Shown here: positions 1 to 7,720 of the stretch, piece by piece
Numbering within the stretch: the stretch's first letter is position 1
How the letters are laid out: each line of letters starts with the position of its first letter
Source of the DNA: Patescibacteria group bacterium
Lineage (GTDB): Bacteria > Patescibacteriota > Minisyncoccia > UBA9983
Direction: 5' to 3'
Assembly: GCA_018901555.1 (NCBI GenBank)
Contig: JAHIER010000032.1
Location: 1 to 10,030 of the forward strand
Length of the DNA: 10,030 nt
Made by a program: the position numbers and the translations under genes
Notes under the pieces: model-generated
Database searches by the model: none
The model's input: only the letters and a program-made list of their open reading frames with translations
Told to the model about the DNA's origin: nothing

Positions 1-460
1 CTGCCCGTGCATATACTGATTTGTAATCTACTTGGGCGCCGGCAATACCATAAATAAACTGCCGGTCTTTCCAGGATTCCGTTCCTTTTTCTGCCCGGGA
101 CCAATGTTGCCATCCAGCGCCTGCCAAAGGTGTTATAGAAACAGTATCGGTAAGACTGATTTTATATCCGACTGTTCCAGAAGCATTATACCCGAGATTT
201 GGAATTTCAGTATCTTCGTCCAAACCTTCACCCATATTCCAGGCATTCAAATCCAGTGTTGCAACAACCTTGAGAATTGTCCACTTGGTTTTTAAACCAT
301 ACCCCAAAACAAACTTGTTCCCTTCTGCACAGCCATTTTCTGTCCAAGCAAGACTTCCTGCAGTGATGTACGGCTGTACTGATAGCTGCTCGGCATAAAC
401 TGCAGGCGCTGCTATTGTAAGACAAAACATTACAACAAAAAGTACGAGAATTTTCTTCAT
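1..460 (-). CDS. Secreted, outer-membrane beta-barrel-like protein (5' part, cut by window edge)
   Basis: The frame runs from an ATG at 460 to the window edge (153 codons) without a stop. The start is supported by a strong Shine-Dalgarno, GGAGG, about 6 nt upstream. Residues 1-23 form a classic signal peptide: MKK, a hydrophobic core and an AVYA cleavage site before EQ. The mature part has alternating polar/hydrophobic stretches rich in Gly, Tyr and Trp (for example LGYGLKTKWTILKVVATLDL and GTVGYKISLTDTVSITPLAG), as expected for strands of an outer-membrane barrel. I do not recognise the exact family. By hand count the region is about 44% GC, clearly richer than the rpo genes, and it uses more GCC, GGC and CTG codons. 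CPR bacteria generally lack a Gram-negative outer membrane, so this may be a transferred gene, a chimeric contig join, or a sign that the host is not CPR. Reality as a coding region is well supported; function is only a structural guess. Confidence 0.75.
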   Translation of the reverse strand, partial: MKKILVLFVVMFCLTIAAPAVYAEQLSVQPYITAGSLAWTENGCAEGNKFVLGYGLKTKWTILKVVATLDLNAWNMGEGLDEDTEIPNLGYNASGTVGYKISLTDTVSITPLAGAGWQHWSRAEKGTESWKDRQFIYGIAGAQVDYKSVYARA

Positions 461-516
461 CTTTCCCTCCTTGCGTTTTTTAGTCCGCCGACTTATTTAA
501 GGTTCTTATCACTTAT

Positions 517-544
517 ATATTAGCAGATATAAAAGATATGTCAA
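517..544 (-). promoter_or_regulatory. Sigma70-type promoter for the beta-barrel-like gene
   Basis: On the minus strand a perfect -35 hexamer TTGACA (544-539) is followed after 16 nt by a -10-like TAATAT (522-517). It begins only 4 nt after the rpoC stop codon, leaving a leader of roughly 50 nt to the ATG at 460. It suggests that the downstream gene is transcribed separately from rpoBC. No convincing intrinsic terminator is visible between rpoC and this promoter. Confidence 0.6.
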
Positions 545-547
545 GCT

Positions 548-3500
548 TTATTTTTCTTCTTTTTCTTTTTCCTCTTCTTCTCTTTGATATTGCTTTTTAA
601 ATCCCGTGCCAGCCGGAATCAATCTTCCAATAATAACATTTTCTTTTAAGGCTTGGAGCTTGTCTTCCACGCCCTTCAAGGTGCTTCTAACTAACACCCT
701 AACAGTATTTTGGAAAGAAGCTGCCGCTAAAAAGCTTGGGGTAGTTAAAGAAACATCGCTAATTCTCATAACCAACAAGCTGACTTTTGGTTTTTTACCG
801 CCTTCAGCTTCAATCTTTCTATTAACTTCTTCAAGTTCTGAATGAGCCACTATTTCTCCGATGGAAAAATCAGAAGAACCTGGATCAACAACCTTGCGCC
901 TGGAAAACATTTGTTTTGCAATAATTTCAATATGCTTGTCATTAATTCTTTCGCCATGCATAGCATAAACTTTAACCACTTCATTAAGAATATAGTTTTG
1001 GGTTAATTCTTTGTCCCCGATTTTAAATAATTGCTTTATGTCAAAAGCGCCGTCAGTAAGCGAATGGCCTTTTTTAATTTTATCTTTTTCTTTAACAATT
1101 ACGGTTCTGCCGAACGGAATAACATATTCTTTTTTATCTTTAGAATTTTCGCCTAAAACTGTGACTAATTTTTCTGAATCATTGGATTTTATTTCCAAAA
1201 TATGGCCGTCTATTTCACTAAGCACTGCCGGATTTGAAGGCAGACGCAATTCAAAAATCTCTTCTACGCGCGGAAGACCTAATGTAATATCGCTACCGGA
1301 AGAAATACCGCCAGTGTGAAATGTTCTCATAGTGAGCTGAGTGCCTGGTTCCCCAATTGATTGAGCGGCAACAATACCTACTGCCTCGCCCAATTCCACC
1401 AATCTGTCTTTCCCTAAATCTTTCCCATAACACTTTTGACAAATACCGCGAATAGCATTACATGATAATGGAGAAAAAATTCTTATCTCTTCTACGCCAT
1501 CATCTTCAATTTTTTTAGCATCTTCAGAACTTAAAAGATGACCCTTTTTAAAACTGGAAATATCCATGGCCAAAACACGGCCAGCAATTTTTCCAGAAAG
1601 TTTTTTGCCATATAATTCCAATTGTTTTTTAACAACCAAAATACCTTTCTGATCTTTACAATCTTTCTCATAAATAATTACGTCCTGCGCAACATCAACC
1701 AATCGCCTGGTTAAATAACCAGCCTTAGCTGTTTTTAAAGCAGTGTCAGCCTCGCCTTTTCTAGCGCCATGAGTGGTAATAAAATATTCCAAAACGCTCA
1801 AACCTTCTTTATAACTTGGAATAACTGGAAAATCAATAATTTTTCCGGCTGGATTAACCATTAACCCTTTCATTCCTGACATCTGGCCAACCTGATTCCA
1901 ATTACCTCGAGCAGATGAAGAAACCATTGTAAAAACAGGACCTTCAGGATCAAGGGCTCCTGGAACTAAATCTTCAATTTTATTTTTAGCAGATTGCCAA
2001 ATTTCAATAGTTTTATCATAACATTCATTATCTGTTATTAATCCGTCCTTAAGTTGTTTTTTCACTTCATCAGCTTCTTTATTAGCCCCCTTTATAATTT
2101 CCTTCTTTTCTTTGGGAACAATAAGATCATCAATGCCCCAGCTTATGCCTGACTTAGTTGCATATTCAAAACCGAACTTTTTAATTTTGTCCATAACTTC
2201 CGGGACTTTTTCTGTTCCGTATTTTTCAATAAGCTGAGATACAATTTTAGCCAATAATTTTTTAGTAAGTTCACTATTGATAAAAGAAAAATCTCTCGGC
2301 AAAACACTGTTAAAAAGCAGTCTGCCTATTGTTGTTTCAAAAATTGTATTTTTAAATTCTTCATACTTAGGTGTATCTGTAGGCAAAACTTTAATTTTAG
2401 CGCGCAGGTCAACATAGCCAAATTCATATGACATTATAGCTTCATTGGGGCTGGAAAAAATTTTCCCTTCGCCATTAGCGCTATCTTTTATTCTAGTCAT
2501 CCAGAAACAACCCATAACAATATCCTGCGATGCATTAATAATAGGTTCGCCATTGCCTGGCTTTAAAAGATTTTTAACAGAAGCAATAATTTCTCTTGTT
2601 TCTTTTTGCGCTTCTTCACTTAATGGAACATGGACAGCCATCTGATCGCCGTCAAAATCTGCATTAAAAGCAGAACAAACTAAAGGATGAATCTGAATAG
2701 CGTTTCCTTCAATTAAAATTGGACGAAAAGCCTGAATGCCCAAACGATGCAAAGTTGGCGCGCGGTTTAAAAGAACATGTTTGTCTTTTATTATTTCTTC
2801 AAGAATAGCCCAAACTTCAGGAGTTTTTTCATCAATTAATCTATTAGCGCCTCTGATATTGTAGGCCATTTCTCTTTGAATTAATTTATGAATAACAAAT
2901 GGTCTAAAAAGTTCCAAGGCCATATGTTTAGGCAATCCGCACTGATCAAGCTTGAGATCCGGACCAACAACAATAACTGATCGGCCTGAATAATCAACGC
3001 GCTTTCCTAAAAGATTCTGCCTAAATCTTCCCTGCTTTCCCTTCAACATATCAACCAAAGATTTCAACGGCCTTCTTTGTGCCTGGCTTAAGGCAATATT
3101 CTGACCGCGCCTGATAGAATTATCTATCAAAGCGTCAACTGATTCCTGAAGCATTCTTTTTTCATTTCTTTGAATAACTTCCGGCGCCTTAATTTCCATA
3201 AGTTTTTTCAAACGATTATTACGATTAATGACTCTGCGATATAAATCATTAAGATCAGAAGTCGCATGTCTTCCGCCGTCCAAAGCTACCATCGGCCTTA
3301 AAGCTGGCGGGATAATCGGCAAAACAGTCAAAAATAACCATTCAGGCCGTGTGCCAGATCTTATCATTGACCTAAGAAGATTATATTTATTTATAGCTTT
3401 CTGTTTATCCAAAGAAGTAAGATTTTTTAATTTTTCTTCAGCAATATCCAGTTCTTTTTTTAAATCAAAATTTTTAAAAATATTATAAATAGCCTCGGGT

Positions 3501-4138
3501 CCAATCCCAGCTTCAAAAACTTCGCCATATTTCAAACTAAGATGATAATAAATTGGTTCAGAAACAACTTTATAAATTTTTATATCATTAATTTCTTCTT
3601 TAGCCTTGCTATATCTATCTTTTAAATTATCTTTTTCCTCTTTATTTTTAGCTACCTTTAATTTCGAATTAAATTCAATATCAAGATTTTTTAAAACAGT
3701 TGATCTCGCAGTCTCATTAATTTTTGTAATTATATATCCGGCAAAATAAATAACCTTCTCCACTTCTATCAAAGGAAGGTTAAGCAAGGCTCCTATGGTT
3801 GAAGGAATTCCGCGCAAAAACCAGATATGAGCAACTGGTATAGCTAAAGAAAGATGCCCCATTCTTTCTCTTCGAACAATAGATCGTGTAATTTCCACTC
3901 CGCACTTCTCGCAAATAATACCTTTGTATCTTACTCTTCTGTATTTTCCGCAATAACATTCGTAATCTTTTTCAGGGCCAAAAATGCGCTCGCAAAACAA
4001 ACCGTTTCTTTCCGCTCTTTGAGTTCTATAATTTATAGTTTCCGGCTTAGTGACTTCTCCATGAGACCAAGACAAAATCTTTTCCGGCGAAGCCAGTTTT
4101 AATGTTATTGATTTAAAATCTGTGACTTTAGTATTCAT
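548..4138 (-). CDS. rpoC: DNA-directed RNA polymerase subunit beta'
   Basis: Encodes the beta' subunit (1196 aa), which carries the catalytic magnesium site of RNA polymerase. All landmarks are visible: the N-terminal zinc ribbon with C61, C63, C76 and C79; the lid/rudder region ending in KGKQGRFRQNLLGKRVDYSGR; the catalytic NADFDGD motif at residues 492-498 (D494, D496, D498); the bridge-helix stretch THGARKGEADTALKTAKAGY; the second zinc site C827, C893, C900, C903; and the trigger loop start TMRTFH with M937, R938 and H941. The trigger loop continues straight on, so the large insertion found there in gammaproteobacteria is absent, which explains the short length. The C-terminal core motif LKENVIIGRLIPAGTG is followed by a low-complexity Glu/Lys tail (EEEEKEKEEK). 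The ATG is 2 nt after the rpoB stop with no clear Shine-Dalgarno, consistent with translational coupling in an rpoBC operon. Intact and certain. Confidence 0.98.
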   Translation of the reverse strand: MNTKVTDFKSITLKLASPEKILSWSHGEVTKPETINYRTQRAERNGLFCERIFGPEKDYECYCGKYRRVRYKGIICEKCGVEITRSIVRRERMGHLSLAIPVAHIWFLRGIPSTIGALLNLPLIEVEKVIYFAGYIITKINETARSTVLKNLDIEFNSKLKVAKNKEEKDNLKDRYSKAKEEINDIKIYKVVSEPIYYHLSLKYGEVFEAGIGPEAIYNIFKNFDLKKELDIAEEKLKNLTSLDKQKAINKYNLLRSMIRSGTRPEWLFLTVLPIIPPALRPMVALDGGRHATSDLNDLYRRVINRNNRLKKLMEIKAPEVIQRNEKRMLQESVDALIDNSIRRGQNIALSQAQRRPLKSLVDMLKGKQGRFRQNLLGKRVDYSGRSVIVVGPDLKLDQCGLPKHMALELFRPFVIHKLIQREMAYNIRGANRLIDEKTPEVWAILEEIIKDKHVLLNRAPTLHRLGIQAFRPILIEGNAIQIHPLVCSAFNADFDGDQMAVHVPLSEEAQKETREIIASVKNLLKPGNGEPIINASQDIVMGCFWMTRIKDSANGEGKIFSSPNEAIMSYEFGYVDLRAKIKVLPTDTPKYEEFKNTIFETTIGRLLFNSVLPRDFSFINSELTKKLLAKIVSQLIEKYGTEKVPEVMDKIKKFGFEYATKSGISWGIDDLIVPKEKKEIIKGANKEADEVKKQLKDGLITDNECYDKTIEIWQSAKNKIEDLVPGALDPEGPVFTMVSSSARGNWNQVGQMSGMKGLMVNPAGKIIDFPVIPSYKEGLSVLEYFITTHGARKGEADTALKTAKAGYLTRRLVDVAQDVIIYEKDCKDQKGILVVKKQLELYGKKLSGKIAGRVLAMDISSFKKGHLLSSEDAKKIEDDGVEEIRIFSPLSCNAIRGICQKCYGKDLGKDRLVELGEAVGIVAAQSIGEPGTQLTMRTFHTGGISSGSDITLGLPRVEEIFELRLPSNPAVLSEIDGHILEIKSNDSEKLVTVLGENSKDKKEYVIPFGRTVIVKEKDKIKKGHSLTDGAFDIKQLFKIGDKELTQNYILNEVVKVYAMHGERINDKHIEIIAKQMFSRRKVVDPGSSDFSIGEIVAHSELEEVNRKIEAEGGKKPKVSLLVMRISDVSLTTPSFLAAASFQNTVRVLVRSTLKGVEDKLQALKENVIIGRLIPAGTGFKKQYQREEEEKEKEEK

Positions 4139-4140
4139 AA

Positions 4141-7100
4141 TTATTCATCAGTTGTTTTAGCTTCTTTTAAATCTATATCTAAAGCTAAACCTCTTAATTC
4201 ATTAAGCAAAACATAAAAAGAAGCTGGCAAGTTCGGAGTCTTAAATTTTTCTCCCCTAATAATTGATTCATAAGCTGCGGCTCTGCCATAAATATCATCT
4301 GATTTAATTGTGAGCATTTCCTGCAAAGTATAAGCCGCGCCATAACCTTCCAATGCCCAAACTTCCATTTCTCCAAATCTTTGTCCTCCACCTTGCGCTT
4401 TTCCTCCTAATGGCTGTTGAGTAATTAAAGAATAAGGACCAATTGATCTCATGTGAATTTTGTCATCAACCATGTGATCCAATTTCATCATATACATTAT
4501 TCCAACCGTAACTTTTTGATCAAAAGAATCGCCTGTTCTGCCATCATAAAGCACGACTTTTCCATTCTCGGGCAATCCCGCCTTTTTTAATTCTTCTTTT
4601 ATCTCTTCTTCTGTTGGACCATTAAGTGACGGGCAAATTGCTTGATAACCTAATTTATCTGCAGCCCATCCAAGATGTGTTTCCAAAATCTGACCCAAAT
4701 TCATTCGCGAAGCAACGCCGAGCGGGTTAAGAATAATATCAACTGGAGTGCCGTCTTCAAGATGAGGCATGTCTTCAACTGGAAGAATTTTAGAAATAAC
4801 GCCTTTGTTGCCATGACGGCCTGAAAGCTTATCCCCAACTGAAACTTTTCTCAAATGAGCAATTTCTACTTCAATCTGCCTAATAATTCCCGGCTCTAAT
4901 TTATCTCCTTTTTCTCTGGAATAAATTTTTACCTTAACAACTCTGCCTTGTTTGCCATGCTCCAATCTTAATGAAGTATCTTTTACATCTCTGGCTTTTT
5001 CTCCAAAAATTGACCTTAATAATCTTTCTTCCGGCGTAAGTTCTGTTTCTCCCTTAGGAGTAATCTTGCCAACCAAAATATCTCCAGACTTGACTTCAGC
5101 GCCAATTCTAACAATTCCTTCTTCATCAAGATTTTTTAATTTTTCTTCGCCAACATTAGGAATATCACGAGTATTAATTTCCGGACCAAGTTTTGTATCT
5201 CTCACATTAATTGAAAAATTTTCTATGCGGATGGAAGAAAAATAATCATCTTTAACTAATCGTCTGGAAATAATGATGGCATCCTCAAAATTTGAACCTC
5301 CCCAAGAAAGAAATGCAACCAAAACATTTTGACCTAAAGATAATTGACCCTTATCGCTTGAATAATTATCAGACATAACATCATCTTTATTAACTCTGTC
5401 GCCCAAATTTACTATGGGCCTGTGATGAATCGCAGAAAATGCGTTGGAACGCATAAAATTTATTAAATTATAATTTTTCTTTTCTCCTTTTTTATTCTTT
5501 AAAACAATGTGTTTTGAATCAACTGCTTCAACAACGCCGTCTTCTTCTGCTAGAACTAATCTGCCTGAATCATGGGCTGCTTTTGCTTCAATGCCCGTAG
5601 CCACTATAGGAGCTTGAGGAATAAGACAAGGCACAGCCTGTCTTTGCATGTTTGAACCCATTAAGGCTCGTGTGGCATCATCATGCTCTAAAAATGGTAT
5701 CAAGCTGGTAGCAACGCTAAAAGCTTGGTTGGGAGTTAAATCTATAAAATCAATTTTATCTTTTGCTATTAAACCCGGCTGACCGCAAATTCTAGCCTGA
5801 ACTTGATCTTTTAAAATTTCACCTGTTTTAGTATCGTATTCAATGCCATCATGAGTAATTGTAAATTTTGTTTCATCAAGCGCGTTTAAATAAGATATCT
5901 CATTAGTTATCTTGCCATTTTTAACTTTTCTATAAGGAGTTTCTAAAACTCCAAATTCATTCAAGCGCGCGTGAGCAGCCAAATGAACCACTAGTCCGAT
6001 GTTCGGACCTTCAGGAGTCTGAATAGGACAAATTCTGCCATAATGAGATGGATGAACATCGCGAACTTCAAATCCTGCGCGTTCTCTTGTTAATCCGCCG
6101 GGCCCCATAGCAGAAAGTCTTCGCAAATGCTCAAGTTCATCCAGAATATTTTTCTGACTCATAAATTGTGATAATTGATGAGTGGAAAAAAATTCTTTTA
6201 TAACTGCCATGATCGGACGATTATTAACAAGCTGAATCGGCACTAAAGTTTCTGCGTCTAAAGTAGACATTCTATCTTGAATATTTTTCTTCATTCTTGC
6301 CATACCTACACGCAATCTCTGATGCAAAAGTTCGCCAGCTCCTCTAACTCTTCTTGTTCCCAAATGATCAATATCATCTGGTTGAGCCAAAGGATTATTA
6401 TTCATTTCAATAATTTTTGTGATAACAGCAATTAAATCAATCAAAGTAATAACTCTAGATTCTGAACGAACTTTATCAACCGGCAAGCCAAGTCGATGAT
6501 TTAATCTATATCTTCCTACAACAGATAAATCGTATCTTATTGGCCCAAAAAGAGCGTCTAAATATTCTTTAGCTGTTTCGTAAGTCGCAGGCTCGCCTGG
6601 TCTTAATCGTCCGTAGACTTCTTTATAAGCATCTTCAGTTTTCTTTATAGGATCTTTTTCTAAGGTTTTTTTAATATAAGAAACTTCCCCGTTATCTATT
6701 TTATCAAATGCTTTTTCTATTTCTTCTGATGAATTAGCTCCAAAAATTCTTAAAAGAGACGAAAGGGGAACTTTTCTTCTTCGGTCAATGCGCACATACA
6801 TAGCTCCATCAGATTCTGTTTCAATTTCAATCCAAGCGCCGCGACCGGGAATTATTTTTGCGCCAAAATATTTTTTTCCTTTTAATAAATTGGCTGTAAA
6901 ATAAACACCAAAAGATCTGGAAAGCTGAGGAACAACAATTCTTTCCACTCCATTAATAACAAAAGTTCCGCGCGGTGTCATCATTGGAAAATCTGAAATA
7001 AAAATTTCCTGTTCTTTTGAAATTCCTGATTTTTTATTAGTGAGTTTTACTCTTATTTTTAATGGAGCTTCATGAGTTAAATTATTTTCTTTTGCATGAA

Positions 7101-7323
7101 ATTCATCATATTTTGGTTCTCCAATTGAAAGACTTATAAATTCCAAAGTAAATTCTTTGCCGGTATAGTCAGAAAAAGGAAAAAACTCCTCAAATAATTC
7201 TTTGAGTCCTTTCGACAAAATCCAGTTGAAAGAATCTAGCTGAGTTTTGACAAGATGAGGAAGAGGGACAGCCGATTCTTTAAATTTAGAAAAGTATTTT
7301 TGTTTCATTATGAATAAACGCAA
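4141..7323 (-). CDS. rpoB: DNA-directed RNA polymerase subunit beta
   Basis: Encodes the beta subunit (1060 aa from TTG, 1055 from ATG), which with beta' forms the catalytic core of RNA polymerase. Visible landmarks are the N-terminal LPHLVKTQLDSFNWIL; the rifampicin-pocket/fork region FSTHQLSQFMSQKN then RRLSAMGPGGLTRERAGFEV (about residues 386-420); PIQTPEGPNIGL; the active-site segment GDKLSGRHGNKGVIS with K832 and K840; and the C-terminal GGKAQGGGQRFGEMEVWALE. It lacks the large lineage-specific insertions of E. coli RpoB, hence the compact size. Two starts are possible. An ATG at 7308 has no Shine-Dalgarno, whereas a TTG at 7323 lies 7 nt after AGAAGGGG, which favours the TTG. No rplJ/rplL genes precede it; tandem promoters upstream imply its own transcription start. 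The rifampicin pocket has Ser where E. coli has Asp516. Identity is certain; the exact start is less so. Confidence 0.98.
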   Translation of the reverse strand: MRLFIMKQKYFSKFKESAVPLPHLVKTQLDSFNWILSKGLKELFEEFFPFSDYTGKEFTLEFISLSIGEPKYDEFHAKENNLTHEAPLKIRVKLTNKKSGISKEQEIFISDFPMMTPRGTFVINGVERIVVPQLSRSFGVYFTANLLKGKKYFGAKIIPGRGAWIEIETESDGAMYVRIDRRRKVPLSSLLRIFGANSSEEIEKAFDKIDNGEVSYIKKTLEKDPIKKTEDAYKEVYGRLRPGEPATYETAKEYLDALFGPIRYDLSVVGRYRLNHRLGLPVDKVRSESRVITLIDLIAVITKIIEMNNNPLAQPDDIDHLGTRRVRGAGELLHQRLRVGMARMKKNIQDRMSTLDAETLVPIQLVNNRPIMAVIKEFFSTHQLSQFMSQKNILDELEHLRRLSAMGPGGLTRERAGFEVRDVHPSHYGRICPIQTPEGPNIGLVVHLAAHARLNEFGVLETPYRKVKNGKITNEISYLNALDETKFTITHDGIEYDTKTGEILKDQVQARICGQPGLIAKDKIDFIDLTPNQAFSVATSLIPFLEHDDATRALMGSNMQRQAVPCLIPQAPIVATGIEAKAAHDSGRLVLAEEDGVVEAVDSKHIVLKNKKGEKKNYNLINFMRSNAFSAIHHRPIVNLGDRVNKDDVMSDNYSSDKGQLSLGQNVLVAFLSWGGSNFEDAIIISRRLVKDDYFSSIRIENFSINVRDTKLGPEINTRDIPNVGEEKLKNLDEEGIVRIGAEVKSGDILVGKITPKGETELTPEERLLRSIFGEKARDVKDTSLRLEHGKQGRVVKVKIYSREKGDKLEPGIIRQIEVEIAHLRKVSVGDKLSGRHGNKGVISKILPVEDMPHLEDGTPVDIILNPLGVASRMNLGQILETHLGWAADKLGYQAICPSLNGPTEEEIKEELKKAGLPENGKVVLYDGRTGDSFDQKVTVGIMYMMKLDHMVDDKIHMRSIGPYSLITQQPLGGKAQGGGQRFGEMEVWALEGYGAAYTLQEMLTIKSDDIYGRAAAYESIIRGEKFKTPNLPASFYVLLNELRGLALDIDLKEAKTTDE

Positions 7324-7330
7324 AAATAAT

Positions 7331-7360
7331 CCCCTTCTATCCTATCTGTCTAAGGGATAG
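7331..7360 (-). promoter_or_regulatory. rpoB leader: hairpin abutting a strong Shine-Dalgarno
   Basis: The transcript reads CTATCC (7360-7355), a 12-nt loop, then GGATAG (7342-7337), running directly into AGAAGGGG (7338-7331), which sits 7 nt before TTG at 7323. A shorter alternative pairing uses the adjacent GATAG repeat (7346-7342). The last bases of the stem overlap the first bases of the Shine-Dalgarno, so folding could modulate rpoB translation. The sequence motif is plain; the regulatory role is inference. Confidence 0.45.
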
Positions 7361-7446
7361 CTTAAAAATTGTTTAAATTAACGAATTATATTATATTTAA
7401 TACCCACAAATTTGGATAAATTTCTACAATATTTATATAATTTTTA

Positions 7447-7474
7447 ATAATAACACTTGAATTTTTGTTGTCAA
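7447..7474 (-). promoter_or_regulatory. rpoBC promoter P2 (proximal)
   Basis: On the minus strand a perfect -35 TTGACA (7474-7469) and a -10 TATTAT (7452-7447) are separated by 16 nt, and TGT just before the -10 gives an extended -10 element. The predicted start is near 7440, leaving a leader of about 115 nt that is very A/T-rich and contains the hairpin next to the Shine-Dalgarno. Confidence 0.7.
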
Positions 7475-7497
7475 TTCAAAACTGTTGATAACTCTAT

Positions 7498-7524
7498 TTT
7501 ATACCAAAAGGTTTCATCTGTCAA
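7498..7524 (-). promoter_or_regulatory. rpoBC promoter P1 (distal)
   Basis: On the minus strand TTGACA (7524-7519) is followed after 15 nt by TATAAA (7503-7498) preceded by TGG, an extended -10 form. The spacer is short, but the extended -10 may compensate. It lies about 50 bp upstream of P2, giving a tandem promoter pair, and just downstream of palindromic repeat copy B. Confidence 0.5.
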
Positions 7525-7527
7525 ATT

Positions 7528-7562
7528 TAACCGACCCGTAGGGTCGGTGGAAATGGAAAATT
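7528..7562. repeat. Palindromic repeat, family 1, copy B (intergenic)
   Basis: The core CCGACCC-GTA-GGGTCGG (7531-7547) is a perfect 7-bp stem with a 3-nt loop. The 35-bp unit matches 33 of 35 positions in the copy at 7728-7762, exactly 200 bp away, and a further shared segment (AAATAGTT-N-CTG, 7564-7575) follows after a 9-nt gap relative to the other copy. Read on the minus strand it still encodes SNYLNFPFPPTLRVG followed by TAA, resembling the end of iscU. It is either a partial duplication of the iscU 3' end or a dispersed element with longer conserved flanks. It ends 4 nt upstream of the P1 -35 box. Confidence 0.85.
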
Positions 7563-7602
7563 CAAATAGTTGCTGGCCGTCTGGGACGACGTTGGAACTT
7601 TA

Positions 7603-7638
7603 ATTAGTAAGTTTTAAAAAATTAGTAAGTTTTAAAAG
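7603..7638. repeat. 18-bp tandem duplication
   Basis: Two adjacent 18-bp units, ATTAGTAAGTTTTAAAA plus one variable base (7603-7620 and 7621-7638), are identical at 17 of 18 positions. They lie in the non-coding gap between iscU and rpoB. No function is evident; the pattern fits slippage or a remnant of an element. Confidence 0.85.
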
Positions 7639-7659
7639 CTTCAAAAATCCTTTTACACT

Positions 7660-7703
7660 GTTGTCATAATAGACAACTATTAAACACCGGGTGTCTAATA
7701 GTT
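7660..7703. repeat. Overlapping, mutually exclusive hairpins downstream of iscU
   Basis: Two inverted repeats overlap. The first is GTTGTC (7660-7665), a 6-nt loop ATAATA, and GACAAC (7672-7677). The second is AACTATTA (7675-7682) pairing with TAATAGTT (7696-7703), extended after one mismatch by ACAC/GTGT, with a 3-nt loop. They share 7675-7677, so only one can form fully at a time. Located 18 nt after the iscU stop, the structure may end or stabilise the iscU transcript, but no T-run follows on the minus strand, so it is not a standard intrinsic terminator. Confidence 0.6.
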
Positions 7704-7720
7704 TACGCTCTTCGAGTATG

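Noticed and set aside
548..620. Frameshift or sequencing slip at the lysine/glutamate-rich rpoC end
   Set aside because: The conserved LKENVIIGRLIPAGTG motif precedes it in frame and the tail ends cleanly at TAA; charged tails are common in this position.
7405..7495. DnaA-box-like words (TTATCAACA near 7482-7490 and TTATCCAAA near 7412-7420 on the minus strand) in A/T-rich DNA, possible replication origin
   Set aside because: Only two imperfect matches, no cluster, and no dnaA/dnaN or other origin genes nearby; the A/T-richness is explained by the rpoB promoters and leader.
7531..7547. Rho-independent terminator downstream of iscU
   Set aside because: The stem is G/C-rich but no T-run follows on the minus strand; the second copy lies inside a coding sequence, which fits a repeat element better.
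7563..7600. A small gene or pseudogene remnant between the repeats, including CGTC-TGG-GACG
   Set aside because: No reading frame of useful length or recognisable protein motif; only a 4-bp hairpin is visible.
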